The position numbers and the translations under genes are program-made. Shown here piece by piece: positions 11,640 through 21,797 of a stretch of DNA of 64,000 nucleotides (the stretch's first letter is position 1; every line of letters begins with the position of its first letter). The stretch comes from Lotus japonicus (lineage: Eukaryota > Streptophyta > Magnoliopsida > Fabales > Fabaceae), in the NCBI RefSeq assembly GCF_012489685.1, contig NC_080046.1, positions 24,073,038-24,137,037 of the forward strand, in the 5' to 3' direction. Below the pieces are notes generated by a model. That model was given only the letters and a program-made list of their open reading frames with translations. It did no database searches and was not told the origin of the DNA.

Positions 11640-11975
11640 GCACTCCTTAACGTGTTTAAAAATTTCTTAAATGTTAAAGGGTTTGAACGTTTATGGACCA
11701 GAAATATGCTCCATTTCTTTTATCTTTATTTATGTATTTCCAGTTTAATTTTCTTAGAATGTCACAAAGTGATGAAAAATAAAAAAACCAATCATATTCT
11801 TAGCCTTAACATTTTGTTCACACAGACATTTTATTTTTAAATAGATCACTTGTAGATCAATTATGGATTATCTTAATATATAGGCCAACTTATATACAAG
11901 TTTATATATAAGGATTTCTTCTCCTTCTTTCACACCATATTCTTAGTCCTTCATTTTATTTTAAAGGATTTGTCT
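11640..11975 (+). promoter_or_regulatory. Relic second copy of the BAHD promoter region
   Basis: This stretch resembles the DNA just upstream of the BAHD gene (about 12440-12710). Both contain, in the same order, a TTTCCAG/TTTTCAA block with ACAAA(A/G)TGA, a block around GATCA-TTAT-TTATCTTAATAT, a TATATAAGGATTTC TATA region and a CACACCAT-TTCTTAGT/CTTCATAGT leader. No gene follows the distal copy. It looks like an older tandem duplication of promoter and leader whose coding part was lost; the same arrangement exists in copy B (about 52930-53190). Confidence 0.6.
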
Positions 11976-12633
11976 AAATTGGATGAACAATAATGATGCC
12001 TCATTCTCTCTATTCAATATAACCAATGAAATTATTCCCTGTCTATGAGTAATTTTTAATTGATGTAACTTAATCTTATTGATGTGATGATACTCTATTT
12101 GAAGATAGAGAATTTTTATTCATTTAAATCACCCAATGTAAATATTGCCATGAGTTAAATCACCACAATAGGTGGTGCAATAATATTTTAAGATGTGCTT
12201 TGAGCTAGAATTTTCTAAGATACATATATATCAAAATATCAAACCACCTAAATTAGGATAATTTGTCCCCGTATGATAGCTCAAGTGTAGGAGTTAGGGG
12301 ACATATGTGTTGGGTAGGAGGAGGTTTATAGATTGATTCGTGCTGGGTGACATTTATCTTTCCGATTTGAAAAAAAAAAAAAAAAATTTTTACCCTTATG
12401 TGTGTTAGACAGCTTAATTTTAAACATTCACAATTTTATATTTATTGATGTGCTTCTCCGTTTTCAATTTCATGGAATATCACAAAATGAAAAATTGCTG
12501 GAAAAACCAAAAAATTCTTAGTAGCTACTTGCTAGTTAACATGTTCATGATATGAACATCTTCTATTTTAAAAGAAGGCGGCAGATCAGTTATAGTTTAT
12601 CTTAATATGCCAACTTGCATACACACGCACGCT

Positions 12634-12640
12634 TATATAA
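12634..12640 (+). promoter_or_regulatory. Probable TATA box of the BAHD gene
   Basis: TATATAA lies about 115 bases before the ATG, followed by a pyrimidine-rich leader. The same sequence is kept in copy B at 53861-53867. No cis element specifying tissue or stress response was identified with confidence. Confidence 0.6.
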
Positions 12641-12754
12641 GGATTTCCCCTCCTTCATATTTTCCCACACCATCTTCATAGTTCATTGGTTCATTCTAAA
12701 GCCATATCATACCTCCCTAACTCCCTTCCCACATTTTCCCCCAGATTGTTTTTA

Positions 12755-14134
12755 ATGGCGCCAGCTCAGAAACCACTTCTGAAGCTTGAAGAGAAAGATG
12801 TTGTACTCATCAAACCATCAAAATCATCTCCTTCCTCTGTTCTTCCTCTGTCCACTCTTGACAATAGACCTGATGTCAATTTCCTATGCCAAACTGTTCA
12901 CGTATACCGACCAACAGTGCATGACTCTGATTCAATAGACCCTGCTCAAGTGGTCAAAGAAGCACTCTCAAAGGCTTTGATTTATTACTACCCTCTTGCA
13001 GGGAGGCTAGTAAGACATGGTGATGGAAAACTCAGAGTCCTTTGCGATGAAGAAGAATATGGTGTTCCATTCATAGAGGCAGTTGCTAGCTGCAGCCTTT
13101 CTTCTGTTGATTACTTGGATGGTGCTGACACTGAATTTGCAAGACACTTGGTGTTTGATCTTCCTACTGAGGATGAACAAGGTTACCAATACCCATTGGT
13201 GATCAAGTTGACCAAATTTCTTTGTGGAGGTTTCACAATTGGATTGGGAATGTCACATAGTGTTGTTGACGGCATCGGAGGATTTCAATTCTTCCGCGCG
13301 GTTGTTGAACTCGCGAGCGGAAGAAGCGAGCCCTCCGTGAAGCCTGTGTGGGAGAGACACAGACTGGTGGGATTAAAATCAATCACAGATGAAGAAACAT
13401 TGACACGGCAACCCATGAATAACGCATCTTCGGCGGTTTCACCGTTTCTGCCAAAAGATGAACTCATTCAAGTCTGTTTTAAGGTGAGCGGTGAGACCTT
13501 AAAAAGACTCAAGTGGAGTTTGGAAAAGGAAAGTAATGATGGGAGTATCGTGACGAGTTTCGAATCACTTGGAGCCTACGTGTGGAGGTCGAGAACGAGA
13601 GCGTTGGAACAAAACAACGACGGTAAAACGCAGTTTTCTTTCCTTGTGGGAGCAAGAAAGCACTTGTTGCATGAGTCTCCTTTACTAGAAGGGTACTACG
13701 GGAACGCGATTGTGGATGCGTACGTAGTACTGACAGTAAAGGAGCTCAACAAAATGTCGCTCTCTGATATTGTGAAACGTATCAAAGAAGCTAAAAAAGC
13801 TGCTTTTGCTGCGGATTATGTTAAAAACTTTATGAACACTAAGGAGTCCAATCCAGTAGTGGATTTTACCCTGTATGGTAACGGTGCAATCATATTTCTA
13901 ACTGAGTGGAAGCATGTGGGTTTCTCACAAGATGTAGATTTTGGAGGGAATGAAGCTGTGAATATGGTACCTGCCCCTAGCGGCTTGTTTGGCGGTCCGC
14001 CTTCGTGCATCTTCGCGCCTCCTAACAAATTGGATGATCCGTCAATGAAAGGAGGAGTTAGAATTTTCACCACGCTCCCAGTTGATGCTGTGGCAAAGTT
14101 CAGGAAGGAAATGGAAGCCATGAATGCGATCTGA
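12755..14134 (+). CDS. BAHD acyltransferase, intact (copy A)
   Basis: Single-exon gene for a 459-residue cytosolic-type enzyme of the BAHD family, which transfers an acyl group from an acyl-CoA to an alcohol or amine in specialised metabolism. The start MAPAQKP is the first ATG in frame; upstream codons lack ATG. Length is typical of the family. Visible motifs: YPLAGR at 79-84, the catalytic HxxxD as HSVVD (His168, Asp172), and a DFGWG-position motif that here reads DFGGN (395-399), so the usual Trp and last Gly are replaced. The rest of the C-terminal domain is present. No signal peptide or membrane segment is seen. The closest flavour is the benzyl-alcohol or taxane-type BAHD groups, but substrate and product cannot be assigned from sequence. 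Copy B nearby is frameshifted, leaving this as the functional copy in the window. Confidence 0.93.
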   Translation: MAPAQKPLLKLEEKDVVLIKPSKSSPSSVLPLSTLDNRPDVNFLCQTVHVYRPTVHDSDSIDPAQVVKEALSKALIYYYPLAGRLVRHGDGKLRVLCDEEEYGVPFIEAVASCSLSSVDYLDGADTEFARHLVFDLPTEDEQGYQYPLVIKLTKFLCGGFTIGLGMSHSVVDGIGGFQFFRAVVELASGRSEPSVKPVWERHRLVGLKSITDEETLTRQPMNNASSAVSPFLPKDELIQVCFKVSGETLKRLKWSLEKESNDGSIVTSFESLGAYVWRSRTRALEQNNDGKTQFSFLVGARKHLLHESPLLEGYYGNAIVDAYVVLTVKELNKMSLSDIVKRIKEAKKAAFAADYVKNFMNTKESNPVVDFTLYGNGAIIFLTEWKHVGFSQDVDFGGNEAVNMVPAPSGLFGGPPSCIFAPPNKLDDPSMKGGVRIFTTLPVDAVAKFRKEMEAMNAI

Positions 14135-14708
14135 GCATAAGATGTATCATATCTTTATTTTTTTTTCTTTGTGATTTATTATTGTTGCGCTTTAATGAGT
14201 TTGTGATTTGGTGCATAGAAACTAGTTAGGGTGTGTGAGAAGATTGACTTAATAAGCAGAAGAACGTGTACTCCTTCGTTTCCGAGAGTGATCGTTATTC
14301 ATCAAGAAAAAATATTGTTAAGTTGGATTGAATTTAATATCAAGCTTTGTTTAGCATTTTACACTCGTTTCATATTTATATATTTTCGAAAATTATATGT
14401 AAGTTGAGGTGTTTGAATCACAGAGAAGTTGCATGATGGTGGTCTTGAAAGTCACCGCAGAATTTCAAGATCTATGGCGTGGAGATGTACCTGCATAAGA
14501 CATTACGACACTTAAGTTGTGCGTCTGAGAGACGTTCTAAGGAATTCAAATAGAACTCTAAAAATGATAAGAATGAATAACTTGTTATCACTACCTAGGC
14601 CAGTTAGGAAGCCGAGAACAGGTCGATATCGGGGGTACATGGGTTTCCCGAGAAATAAGTGGATTTGAAAGATTAGCAATAAGAAAAACTGTTAGAAATT
14701 CTTTATAA
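14135..14708. other. 3' flank of BAHD copy A
   Basis: Includes the probable 3' UTR with a T-rich run at about 14155-14170. Shared with copy B until 14592; 14593-14708 is unique and without a recognised feature. Confidence 0.4.
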
Positions 14709-15072
14709 GAGCATCTCCAATGCAAGGTTGCTAGTTGGGTTGCTTAAACACTATTCTGGTGGACCCAGACTGTCATATATGATTTAAGCAACCCAAACAT
14801 AATTCGCTTCAACCATGGTTGCTTATTGTACTTTTAGTTGGATCCAATATACTTCATATATTTATATTATTTCAAGGTTATGACACTATTCAAGTAAGAG
14901 AAAATATAATTTGTTAATTACTAAGTAAGAAGAAAGAGAATAAGCAACCGTTGCTTAATTGCTTAAATTTAAACAATCTAAGTGTCATATTATGTTGCTT
15001 CAATGGTGCTACAAAATAAATAACGTTGTTTAAGTGCGGCAACTAATTTAAGCAACTCTCATTTGGAGATAC
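14709..15072. mobile_element. MITE, PIF/Harbinger (Tourist-like), 364 bp
   Basis: Begins GAGCATCTCCAATGCAAGG and ends with the imperfect inverted complement (CTCATTTGGAGATAC). It is flanked by TAA at 14706-14708 and 15073-15075, the target duplication typical of PIF/Harbinger. The interior is AT-rich with repeated TTGCTTAA motifs and no ORF. Confidence 0.85.
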
Positions 15073-15075
15073 TAA

Positions 15076-15346
15076 GCATGCTGAGCAATTTTGGTGTTTC
15101 TCTAATAAAAATCGAAGCAGTCATCGTGGGGTCAAGATTGAAAGGATCGGTGTAATCATCCTTATTTTCCTTGTTGAAGTTTCGCCTTTAATTTGCTTGT
15201 TGGCGCTGATTGTGCCACGTTCGGCTTGCATTAATCTAGGTGTCCGAGTTGCATTTTTCCGGGCAAGTGTCTCAGGTACTGATTTGAGCTGTAAACGCTT
15301 TCTTTGATTATTTAGCGGTGCTTAATTTTTGCTATTGGATATAACA
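15076..15346. other. Spacer, possibly part of a retroposed transcript
   Basis: No gene recognised. Together with 16148-16318 it may be one older sequence split by the next MITE; that downstream piece ends in an A-run. Confidence 0.3.
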
Positions 15347-15349
15347 TTA

Positions 15350-16147
15350 GACCATATACAATGGTTAAACAAAAAATGTTTTGTTTAACCCTTTTCTACC
15401 CCACTTTTTCTCTTCCCAACACTCCACATAATCTTCTCTCTCCAATTCAACAAACTTTCAACAATTACCCACTCCAATGGTTTTACTTAACTCTCAACAC
15501 CCTACCCCACCACTCACCACTCACCCTACCCCACCACTTTTTATTACACATTTTTATTTAATTTTATATTTTTGTTTTTATAATTACATAAAATTACAAT
15601 TATCGATTTAAATTAAAACTAACCAATAAACACTTAACAATATTTTTTTTTTAAATATAGACTATAATTTTAATACAAATGCTAATAGATAGATAAATAA
15701 GATGGTGAGAGAGTGAAAAAACTTGGTTTTTTTTTTCTGTGTCCAAATCAAACGAACCAAGTCTCTATTTATAGAGAAAAAAAAATCATGAATTTTGGTA
15801 TAATTTTTTTTTCAGAAAATATTTTTTTGATGAAATAATTGAGTTCAAAAGATAAGGAAAAAACGAAATCCGGACTGACCAACCAAAGGAAGCCACGTGG
15901 CAGGGGAGGAGAAAAAGTCGTTTCTCTCTCCTGCAGACAAGGCGCGTGTCTGCGCGTGACGCACACGCGCCTGCGGTGGCCACTGGCCTCGCGCCACGTG
16001 GCACACCGCAGGCTATTTAAACATGTTGAATATTTTCAACAATTTGACACTCTCTCCCCTTTCAACCAATTTCAACAAACCATTAAACCTATTAAACAAC
16101 TTTCAACAACATCAAACACCCCATTCAACCATCCATTGTGAATGGTC
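15350..16147. mobile_element. Large MITE-like element, 798 bp, PIF/Harbinger type
   Basis: Starts GACCATATACAATGG and ends CCATTGTGAATGGTC, an imperfect inverted pair, with TTA on both sides (15347-15349 and 16148-16150). The left and right arms carry matching CCAC/TTCAAC-rich and complementary runs. The centre (about 15885-16015) is unusually GC-rich, with two GCCACGTGG sites and strong hairpins: GCCTGCGGTG at 15969-15978 pairs with 16004-16013, and GCGCGTGT near 15942 with ACACGCGC near 15963. No transposase. Confidence 0.82.
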
Positions 16148-16318
16148 TTATGTTTCTGATTGCTATACTGGGCAATTGTTTATGTATGGGTTTTCTTGTG
16201 GGGGTGAAGGCTATTATTCAATAGTCCAGGTGTTTTGGGCTTTATTAACTACACTTGAGAGAGTTGTTATCAAGATTTAATTATTTAATTAAAGTTATTT
16301 TGCTGTTTCAAAAAAAAA
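16148..16318 (+). mobile_element. Possible 3' end of a retroposed sequence with A-run
   Basis: An AT-rich tail ending in TTTCAAAAAAAAAA at 16304-16318, as at the 3' end of plant LINEs or processed transcripts. No coding match, so the class is unknown. Confidence 0.3.
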
Positions 16319-16670
16319 AGTAAGAAATGAATAAACAGCTGAGTAAATAGAATAAAGACTTGGAGTTTTTTTTTTAACCAAAAGACTTGGAGTTTAAAGG
16401 GTGAAAAGTAAATAAATGACCATAAGGTAAAGGTAAGTGAGAGGCTATACGGGAAAGTTGTAAATTATATTTCTTTGACGAGAAGTTGTAATTCATAATG
16501 TTATTGATGTTAATGGTTAAATTAGTCTTTGAGTATGTAAGTGAGTTTGATTTTAGTCTTTTTGAGGAAAAATTGCGTTTAGTGACAGTTATTCTTACAA
16601 TCACTACTATTTATTGTTTTTTACAAATGACAGTATCGACTATAATATGGTCTTTCTCCGTAGCCAGTTC
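16319..16670. other. Spacer, nothing recognised
   Basis: AT-rich, with a short direct repeat AGACTTGGAGTTT at about 16349 and 16383. No gene or element signature. Confidence 0.3.
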
Positions 16671-17294
16671 ATGAGGTGTGGCGGCGAATTTGTGATGAGG
16701 ATGACGAAATCGTGAGGTTTTCAGATGGGGACCAAGGTGTAGATGATCATATTATGATGGACAAAAGGTGGAACCCGCAAGGGGACAGAACCGTGAACCT
16801 GTGTGTCGTTGAGAGCTTTAGCAAGGAGTGGAATTGCATGGGATCGGGTGGCCTAGTTCGAGATTCGTAGGGAAGGTGGCTCGTTTGATTTCACGGTCAT
16901 CAGAAAGGAGGAAACGTGCTTCTATCAGAAGCTCGGGCGCTGGAGATTGGACTCTAGGTTGCGTGGGACAAGGACTGGAAGGTGCTACAATGCAACGTGG
17001 ACTGTGTAGAGTTGGGGCAGGCCTTGGATGATAATGAGAGCAGACTCTTTTTCCCAATTCTAGATGAAATCCTGGCATTGATGGGGAAAGGAATTGGTCT
17101 GTTACTTTGTGTGCTATGAGTAGAGAGTGTAACTGGCCTGCTGATTGGTTAGCTAGGAAGGGGGCCTCTTCCCCAACCTTAGATCTTTGCATACTTGGAG
17201 CTCCTCCTGAAGTAGAGATCCTCTTATTGAGAGATCGTTTAGCCATATAGTAGTTGATGGTTTATTGTTTAGTTTTCCTATGTAATAAAAAAAA
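16671..17294 (+). pseudogene. LINE (non-LTR retrotransposon) 3' fragment with RNase H remnant
   Basis: Degenerate coding sequence of the plant LINE C-terminal RNase H-like domain: WNCMGSGGLVRDS near 16830-16868, then after a stop the expected GRWLV context, a LLSEARALEIGL-like stretch, and near the end WPADWLARKGASS followed by a Leu/Glu-rich tail and stop at about 17247. Several stops and frame breaks. A short 3' UTR and an A-run (17287-17295) close it, giving plus-strand orientation. The reverse transcriptase and endonuclease are missing, a normal 5' truncation. Confidence 0.78.
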
Positions 17295-17295
17295 A

Positions 17296-17467
17296 GGGTG
17301 AATATTTAATAATAATTACTAGGCATTAATCACTTTGCCTACATCGTAATTATATGCTCGATTTCAAGCAGTGCCTCTCTAATCTCTATAACAACTATTC
17401 TTATTATTTAAAGAAGAATTATTTTCAATTTTTAACGCGATAGATCTTATGATTTTTTTATACATGA
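17296..17467. other. Spacer
   Basis: AT-rich, no feature seen. Confidence 0.3.
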
Positions 17468-17783
17468 TGTTCTTGCCATGAACACTGAGATAGAGTGTTG
17501 TACCAATGGTAGAGAGATTGCACTAAGGGAGAGAATCTAGAGAGAGAGTGTAACTGCTTAGAGAGAGAAAATAACTGAATATCAAGTGTGTATTGATAAA
17601 ATGAGAGTCCCTTACAAATGGTAAACGCTCCCTATTTATAGTAGGGGAATTGGGCCTAGCGCGCATAACTGCCCCTATTGGGCCGGTTGGGCCTCGAGGG
17701 AGGAGGCCCAATCTGTAGGTCGGGCGACCGCCACTTGGCGGGTAACCCCTGGGCGTAGGCCCCCTAGGGGCTCGCCTAGTCCA
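17468..17783 (-). repeat. 3' LTR of the Tat-type element
   Basis: Starts TG and ends CA on the plus strand. Aligns along its length with 27066-27388, sharing the GAGAGAATCTAGAGAGAG block, a TATAAATAG promoter core (minus strand, about 17630-17640) and the GGGCCGGTTGGGCCTC block. Confidence 0.82.
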
Positions 17784-18285
17784 CTAGTCCCCAAGACACC
17801 GAGCACGAAGCATGATGGCTAAGTGTGTCTTTAAAGACCAAAATGACTAACTACAAATACTATTGTGCTAGAGTATTTAAATCGCCAACATGACGTTCAA
17901 AGCAATAAAATTTCACAAGTCCACGAGCGGCGGTCAGGGAGTGTTGGTCGCCACGCTTGAAGGGCGGTCGTGGTGAGTTTGGTCGCCTAGTGCGTCGACA
18001 TGTCATCGAAGTGGAAAAGTCAGCGTATCTTTGAAATCTCAACTGTCACTTTCGAAGCGTCACCTCACGTCATAGTGTCACGAGGCTTGAGTCAATCACG
18101 CGCAATAATTGTACGTCGCCTGCCACTCTCTTTCCTAATTATGTGGCGCGCTCCCCCATCCATCGTTGCGGCCCTCCATACGTCCCTTCTCATTCCCCTT
18201 TCATACCTATAAAACTCATGCTTCTCCAATTCTTTGCTTCTTTCACAAACCTCTCACAAACTTGCTCTTCATTTATCTCCGGTGA
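17784..18285. other. Internal 3' region of the Tat-type element
   Basis: Between the 3' LTR and the antisense ORF. Holds a minus-strand purine-rich tract beside the LTR (CTTGGGGACTAG), a plausible polypurine tract. A TATAAAAC-type box near 18208 on the plus strand sits upstream of the antisense ORF and could be its promoter. Confidence 0.45.
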
Positions 18286-19998
18286 AACCTTTATTCTTCG
18301 GACGTCGTCCGCGAACTCACTGTTCTAATACTTCAACATAACACCCACTGTCACACCCCAACCTCTTCTTCTCAATGTGAGTCGACGCCGGAAAAGTCAG
18401 ATGGGATCCCTCCCTTCGAAAGGAACCCTCTCCTTGACCTTGAGAAGATTACGGCTTTCCGGCTCAAAACCTTTAGATCCCTTCAACGCTCCGTTCAGAT
18501 TTCTCCTCCTCAAGATGCAATTGACCAAACCTCGGACTATGGCTCCTACGACCCCATTGCCATCTTAGAGGACAAAACTGGGGGAATTTGTTACGAGAAA
18601 TATTTTGCAAACGTCCTCCGGGCTGTCGGCTGTACAGATCATGACCGCCCGTGGGTAAACCGTGCAGATGGGGACATCAAGAAGTCACACTTCTTTTATG
18701 TTTACGAGTATCTATTTTCAGAGATTAGGGTGAAACTCCCCTTTTCACCCTTCCTCTGCCGGGTGTTAAGTGAGATCAACGCCGCTCCTTGTCAACTGCA
18801 TCTCAACGCTTGGGCCATCATAAGATGTTTTGAGGTGCTCTGTGGCGCGATCAAACTCGAGCTGTCACCCGCTCATTTCTTTCACTTTTATGACGTTGAC
18901 TCTAAGTCCCTTCAATCCCGCGGCTGGGTCTCTTTGAACCTTATTCCAAAGACTTATAGGCTCCTTAAGGGATCTCCATCTCCATTTTTCCAAACCGATA
19001 AGTTTACATCATCAAACAATATCGGTTTTACGCTTTAATCACAATAAAAACCGCAAAAACAAGTTCAAAATAAAATTCAACAACTAAGATTTGAGTTAAC
19101 TTATTCGATCACTACTTTTATTGTGTCAAGCACCATCGGCGAGGCCGTCCTTCCCGGGTCTTGTGAGCTAGCGACGAGTGCCACCGACGAGGCTATCCCT
19201 CCCCCCCCCCCAAAGAAGAAACTCCGAAAGTCCAAAGGAATTAGCGGATCAACATTAGCTGGAGAGGACAGGCTCGTCGCCCCTTTGCCGAAAAAGAAAA
19301 GCAAGAAACACAAAAAACCCAGATCTGGCAAGGCTACCGATCCACCGTCCGCTCCCGAGGAGTCCAACGCTCGCCAACCTTCGCCTGAGCGCATCACTAC
19401 TGTCGCCCCCCAGCCAGCCCCCATATCTTTCCCTTTGACCCAGCGAGTTGGAGTGAGCCCTCCTCGGGCCTCCCCTGTCCGTTTACCGAGCTTCCATGAT
19501 GAGGGTCAGGCTCCTGCCACCGCACCGTCTCCCCTGTCCTCTCCTCGCCGCTCTTTTCCCGACCCTGAATGTAACGCCCCGATTTCTCAAGCGTCAAGTA
19601 ATTACCAAAATTTCGCAAATAATTTTCGCCGATTCATTTACTCTTCTTTACTTACTGATAAGGGTTCATTTTTCCTTTTTAGAAAACTCTTTATTATCAC
19701 GTCTCCAGAAAACTTCTTTATCCTAACTCCGACGAAAGAACAATAAATATAAACAGCGGAATAATAATGATAACTTGAAATAACGTCATAATCAACGTCG
19801 AACATTAAATAACATCATCATAAAACAACCGTAGAAAATAATGTCGTGGCCACACCCATGTGCGGAAAAACCCACTGTGAAAGTAATCCGGTTACATAAA
19901 ATAGTCAATTGCCTCCTCAAGTTTAGCAAAATAAGAAAATAAATAAATAAATGAAGTTCCAAGGACAGATATGCGCTCTCACTGGGACCCCCATGCAC

Positions 19999-20439
19999 TC
20001 ACTGCCCCTCTTGCCCCGCAGAGTCCTTCTTCGGAACCTCGACCTCGCCACCCCGTGCTTTCTTCCTCGGCCTTGGACCAACCTTCGTGTTGAATATCCA
20101 ACGGGCACCACCACCATAAGGACGTCGCTTCGTTCCAGCATCCGCGTTCACTGAAGCGACGGACTCTTCACTATCCTCGTGCTTAACCGGTGACACTCGT
20201 GATTCTTCATCCTTGGGTTGAAGGAACCTCGCTGGCGGGTATGGCATGTCATAGATCCCTCCCCGAATCATCTGACTCTCCACTATGCTACCGTCCTCGT
20301 CCTCCCCAATGATGCACACATCTCCGACATAGATCTTCCGAATCCCAGAGGTGTCGGTCCCCCAGGCTTCGTCATCGTACTGGTCCTCAAGTTTCATGGT
20401 CCACCGATGGACATGTGCCATCGTCGTCGTTCTCGTCAT
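19999..20439 (-). CDS. ORF of 146 residues inside the solo LTR, unknown
   Basis: Open frame starting MTRTTTMAHVHRW with an acidic middle (YVGDVCIIGEDEDGS) and a basic C-terminal part (GPRPRKKARGGE). No family recognised. Codon-like composition and an ATG start make it more than random AT-rich sequence, but it lies within LTR sequence, where ORFs are not expected. It could be an exon of a captured gene or fortuitous. Confidence 0.3.
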   Translation of the reverse strand: MTRTTTMAHVHRWTMKLEDQYDDEAWGTDTSGIRKIYVGDVCIIGEDEDGSIVESQMIRGGIYDMPYPPARFLQPKDEESRVSPVKHEDSEESVASVNADAGTKRRPYGGGARWIFNTKVGPRPRKKARGGEVEVPKKDSAGQEGQ

Positions 20440-20638
20440 CTACGCCCCCTCCCCCCCCCCAAATAAACACATAGCAAACAAGAAAGGGGTCAGGTCAAAC
20501 AGAAAAACAATAACAAATCACAGTAAGGAACAATATATTTATATATATAACATATCTCTTATGGAAAGTTTCAAGTTAATTAGTCAATGCTAACGGATTC
20601 CTCGCTTCACACAACCCACCAAAACTCCTTGGCCAATC

Positions 20639-20758
20639 ACGTGCGTCCGCAGAGGCACAATTCTCAGAGGGGGACTCACCGTCCAAGACCTCAATCACGT
20701 GGATCCACAGTATCCACAAAACACATCACGTGCGTCCGCAGAGGCACAGTTCTCAAGA
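20639..20758. repeat. Direct repeat with ACGTGCGTCCGCAGAGGCAC
   Basis: The 20-base segment ACGTGCGTCCGCAGAGGCAC and its TTCTCA flank occur at about 20639 and again at about 20726 inside the solo LTR. Confidence 0.75.
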
Positions 20759-21797
20759 AAATCTCCCTCGCGTGCAAGGTACCATCGTTCTCATGGCCCA
20801 TAGTCCACTCTAGACCTATGCCCATCTCAAATCTCATCATTAAAAATTACACTTGCATGCGAGTTATGTCTCATTCTCTTTAAAGTTTGGCTCTATGGTT
20901 ATCCTAGAGTCTTATTACATCTTGTCTCAACTATGTTAGCACAATATCACATTCACAATGAATAAAGGGAATTACGGCTAGGTGAGCGACCCCTTATTCA
21001 ATTAATTAATAAACACAATAATTTACTTAAGAAGTATCATGAATATAAATCTCATGCATCTCAACACATATGTCATAGCAATTCCATTAATCATAGCACC
21101 ATGTGATCTTGTGCATAAATCGGAAGAAATAATTTCACCAAAACCCTTGGAAGGTGAAATTAATCACAGCACCATGTGTCTCGGCTATTTTTTTTTTTTT
21201 TTTAAAAAGACAGCAGGAACAACGCTCACTAAAATCGACCTATAGAGCTCGTTTCTCAACCAAAACTTTCGTAATAGACATGTCTGGAAAGCTAATTCAA
21301 AATCCCACAACTGTCTAGTTTAACACTTTTTCATCTGAAGACCGTAAATAGGTGATATCGGGCCGTGAAGTGCGCTGTCCAGTGCAGAAAACTGGCAGAG
21401 TCACTTCTGCCCTAAGTTAAAATTTTGGAGATGCAAGTACAAGGTTTCAAAGCCATTTTCCAGCAACTAAAACATTTTATAATCATGTGAAATCATCCAT
21501 AGAAAAGATTTCAGAACCTAACACATCTCAAACATCATGTTGGACAATTAAGTTTCATGTCAAACTTAGCAAGTATTGCATGGGATCTTCACAAATTAAA
21601 GCATCAAGAACTAAAGCACGAATAGCATATGGAATAACACATGGCTCATGGCAAATCCAGTAAGAACATGATCATAAGAAGAATCCAGCAAGTTAATCCC
21701 AATATCCAACCCTCATGCAAAACCCTCCAACACAAACCTTTCATATCAAGTCATGGCAAACAATTTCCTAATGAAGCTACCCATCCTAGACCAGCCC

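Larger units (their letters stand above)
9523..14592 (+). repeat. Segmental duplication, copy A
   Basis: About 5.07 kb that reappears in the same orientation at 50723-55819, with small indels and scattered substitutions in both flanks and gene. The left limit in this copy is the CACTA insertion point (target GAT at 9523-9525); the true duplication may extend left of the window. The right limit is TTATCACT at about 14592, after which the copies diverge because copy B meets a Sirevirus LTR. It contains the BAHD gene and about 3.2 kb of upstream DNA. Confidence 0.93.

Noticed and set aside
13007..14121. Minus-strand ORFs of 60-101 residues within the BAHD gene
   Set aside because: Antisense shadows of a conserved coding sequence.
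15839..16141. 100-residue ORF across the large MITE
   Set aside because: It spans hairpins and the terminal repeat and has no recognised domain.
16818..17246. 142-residue minus-strand ORF
   Set aside because: Antisense of the LINE RNase H remnant, which has clear plus-strand motifs and a poly(A) end.
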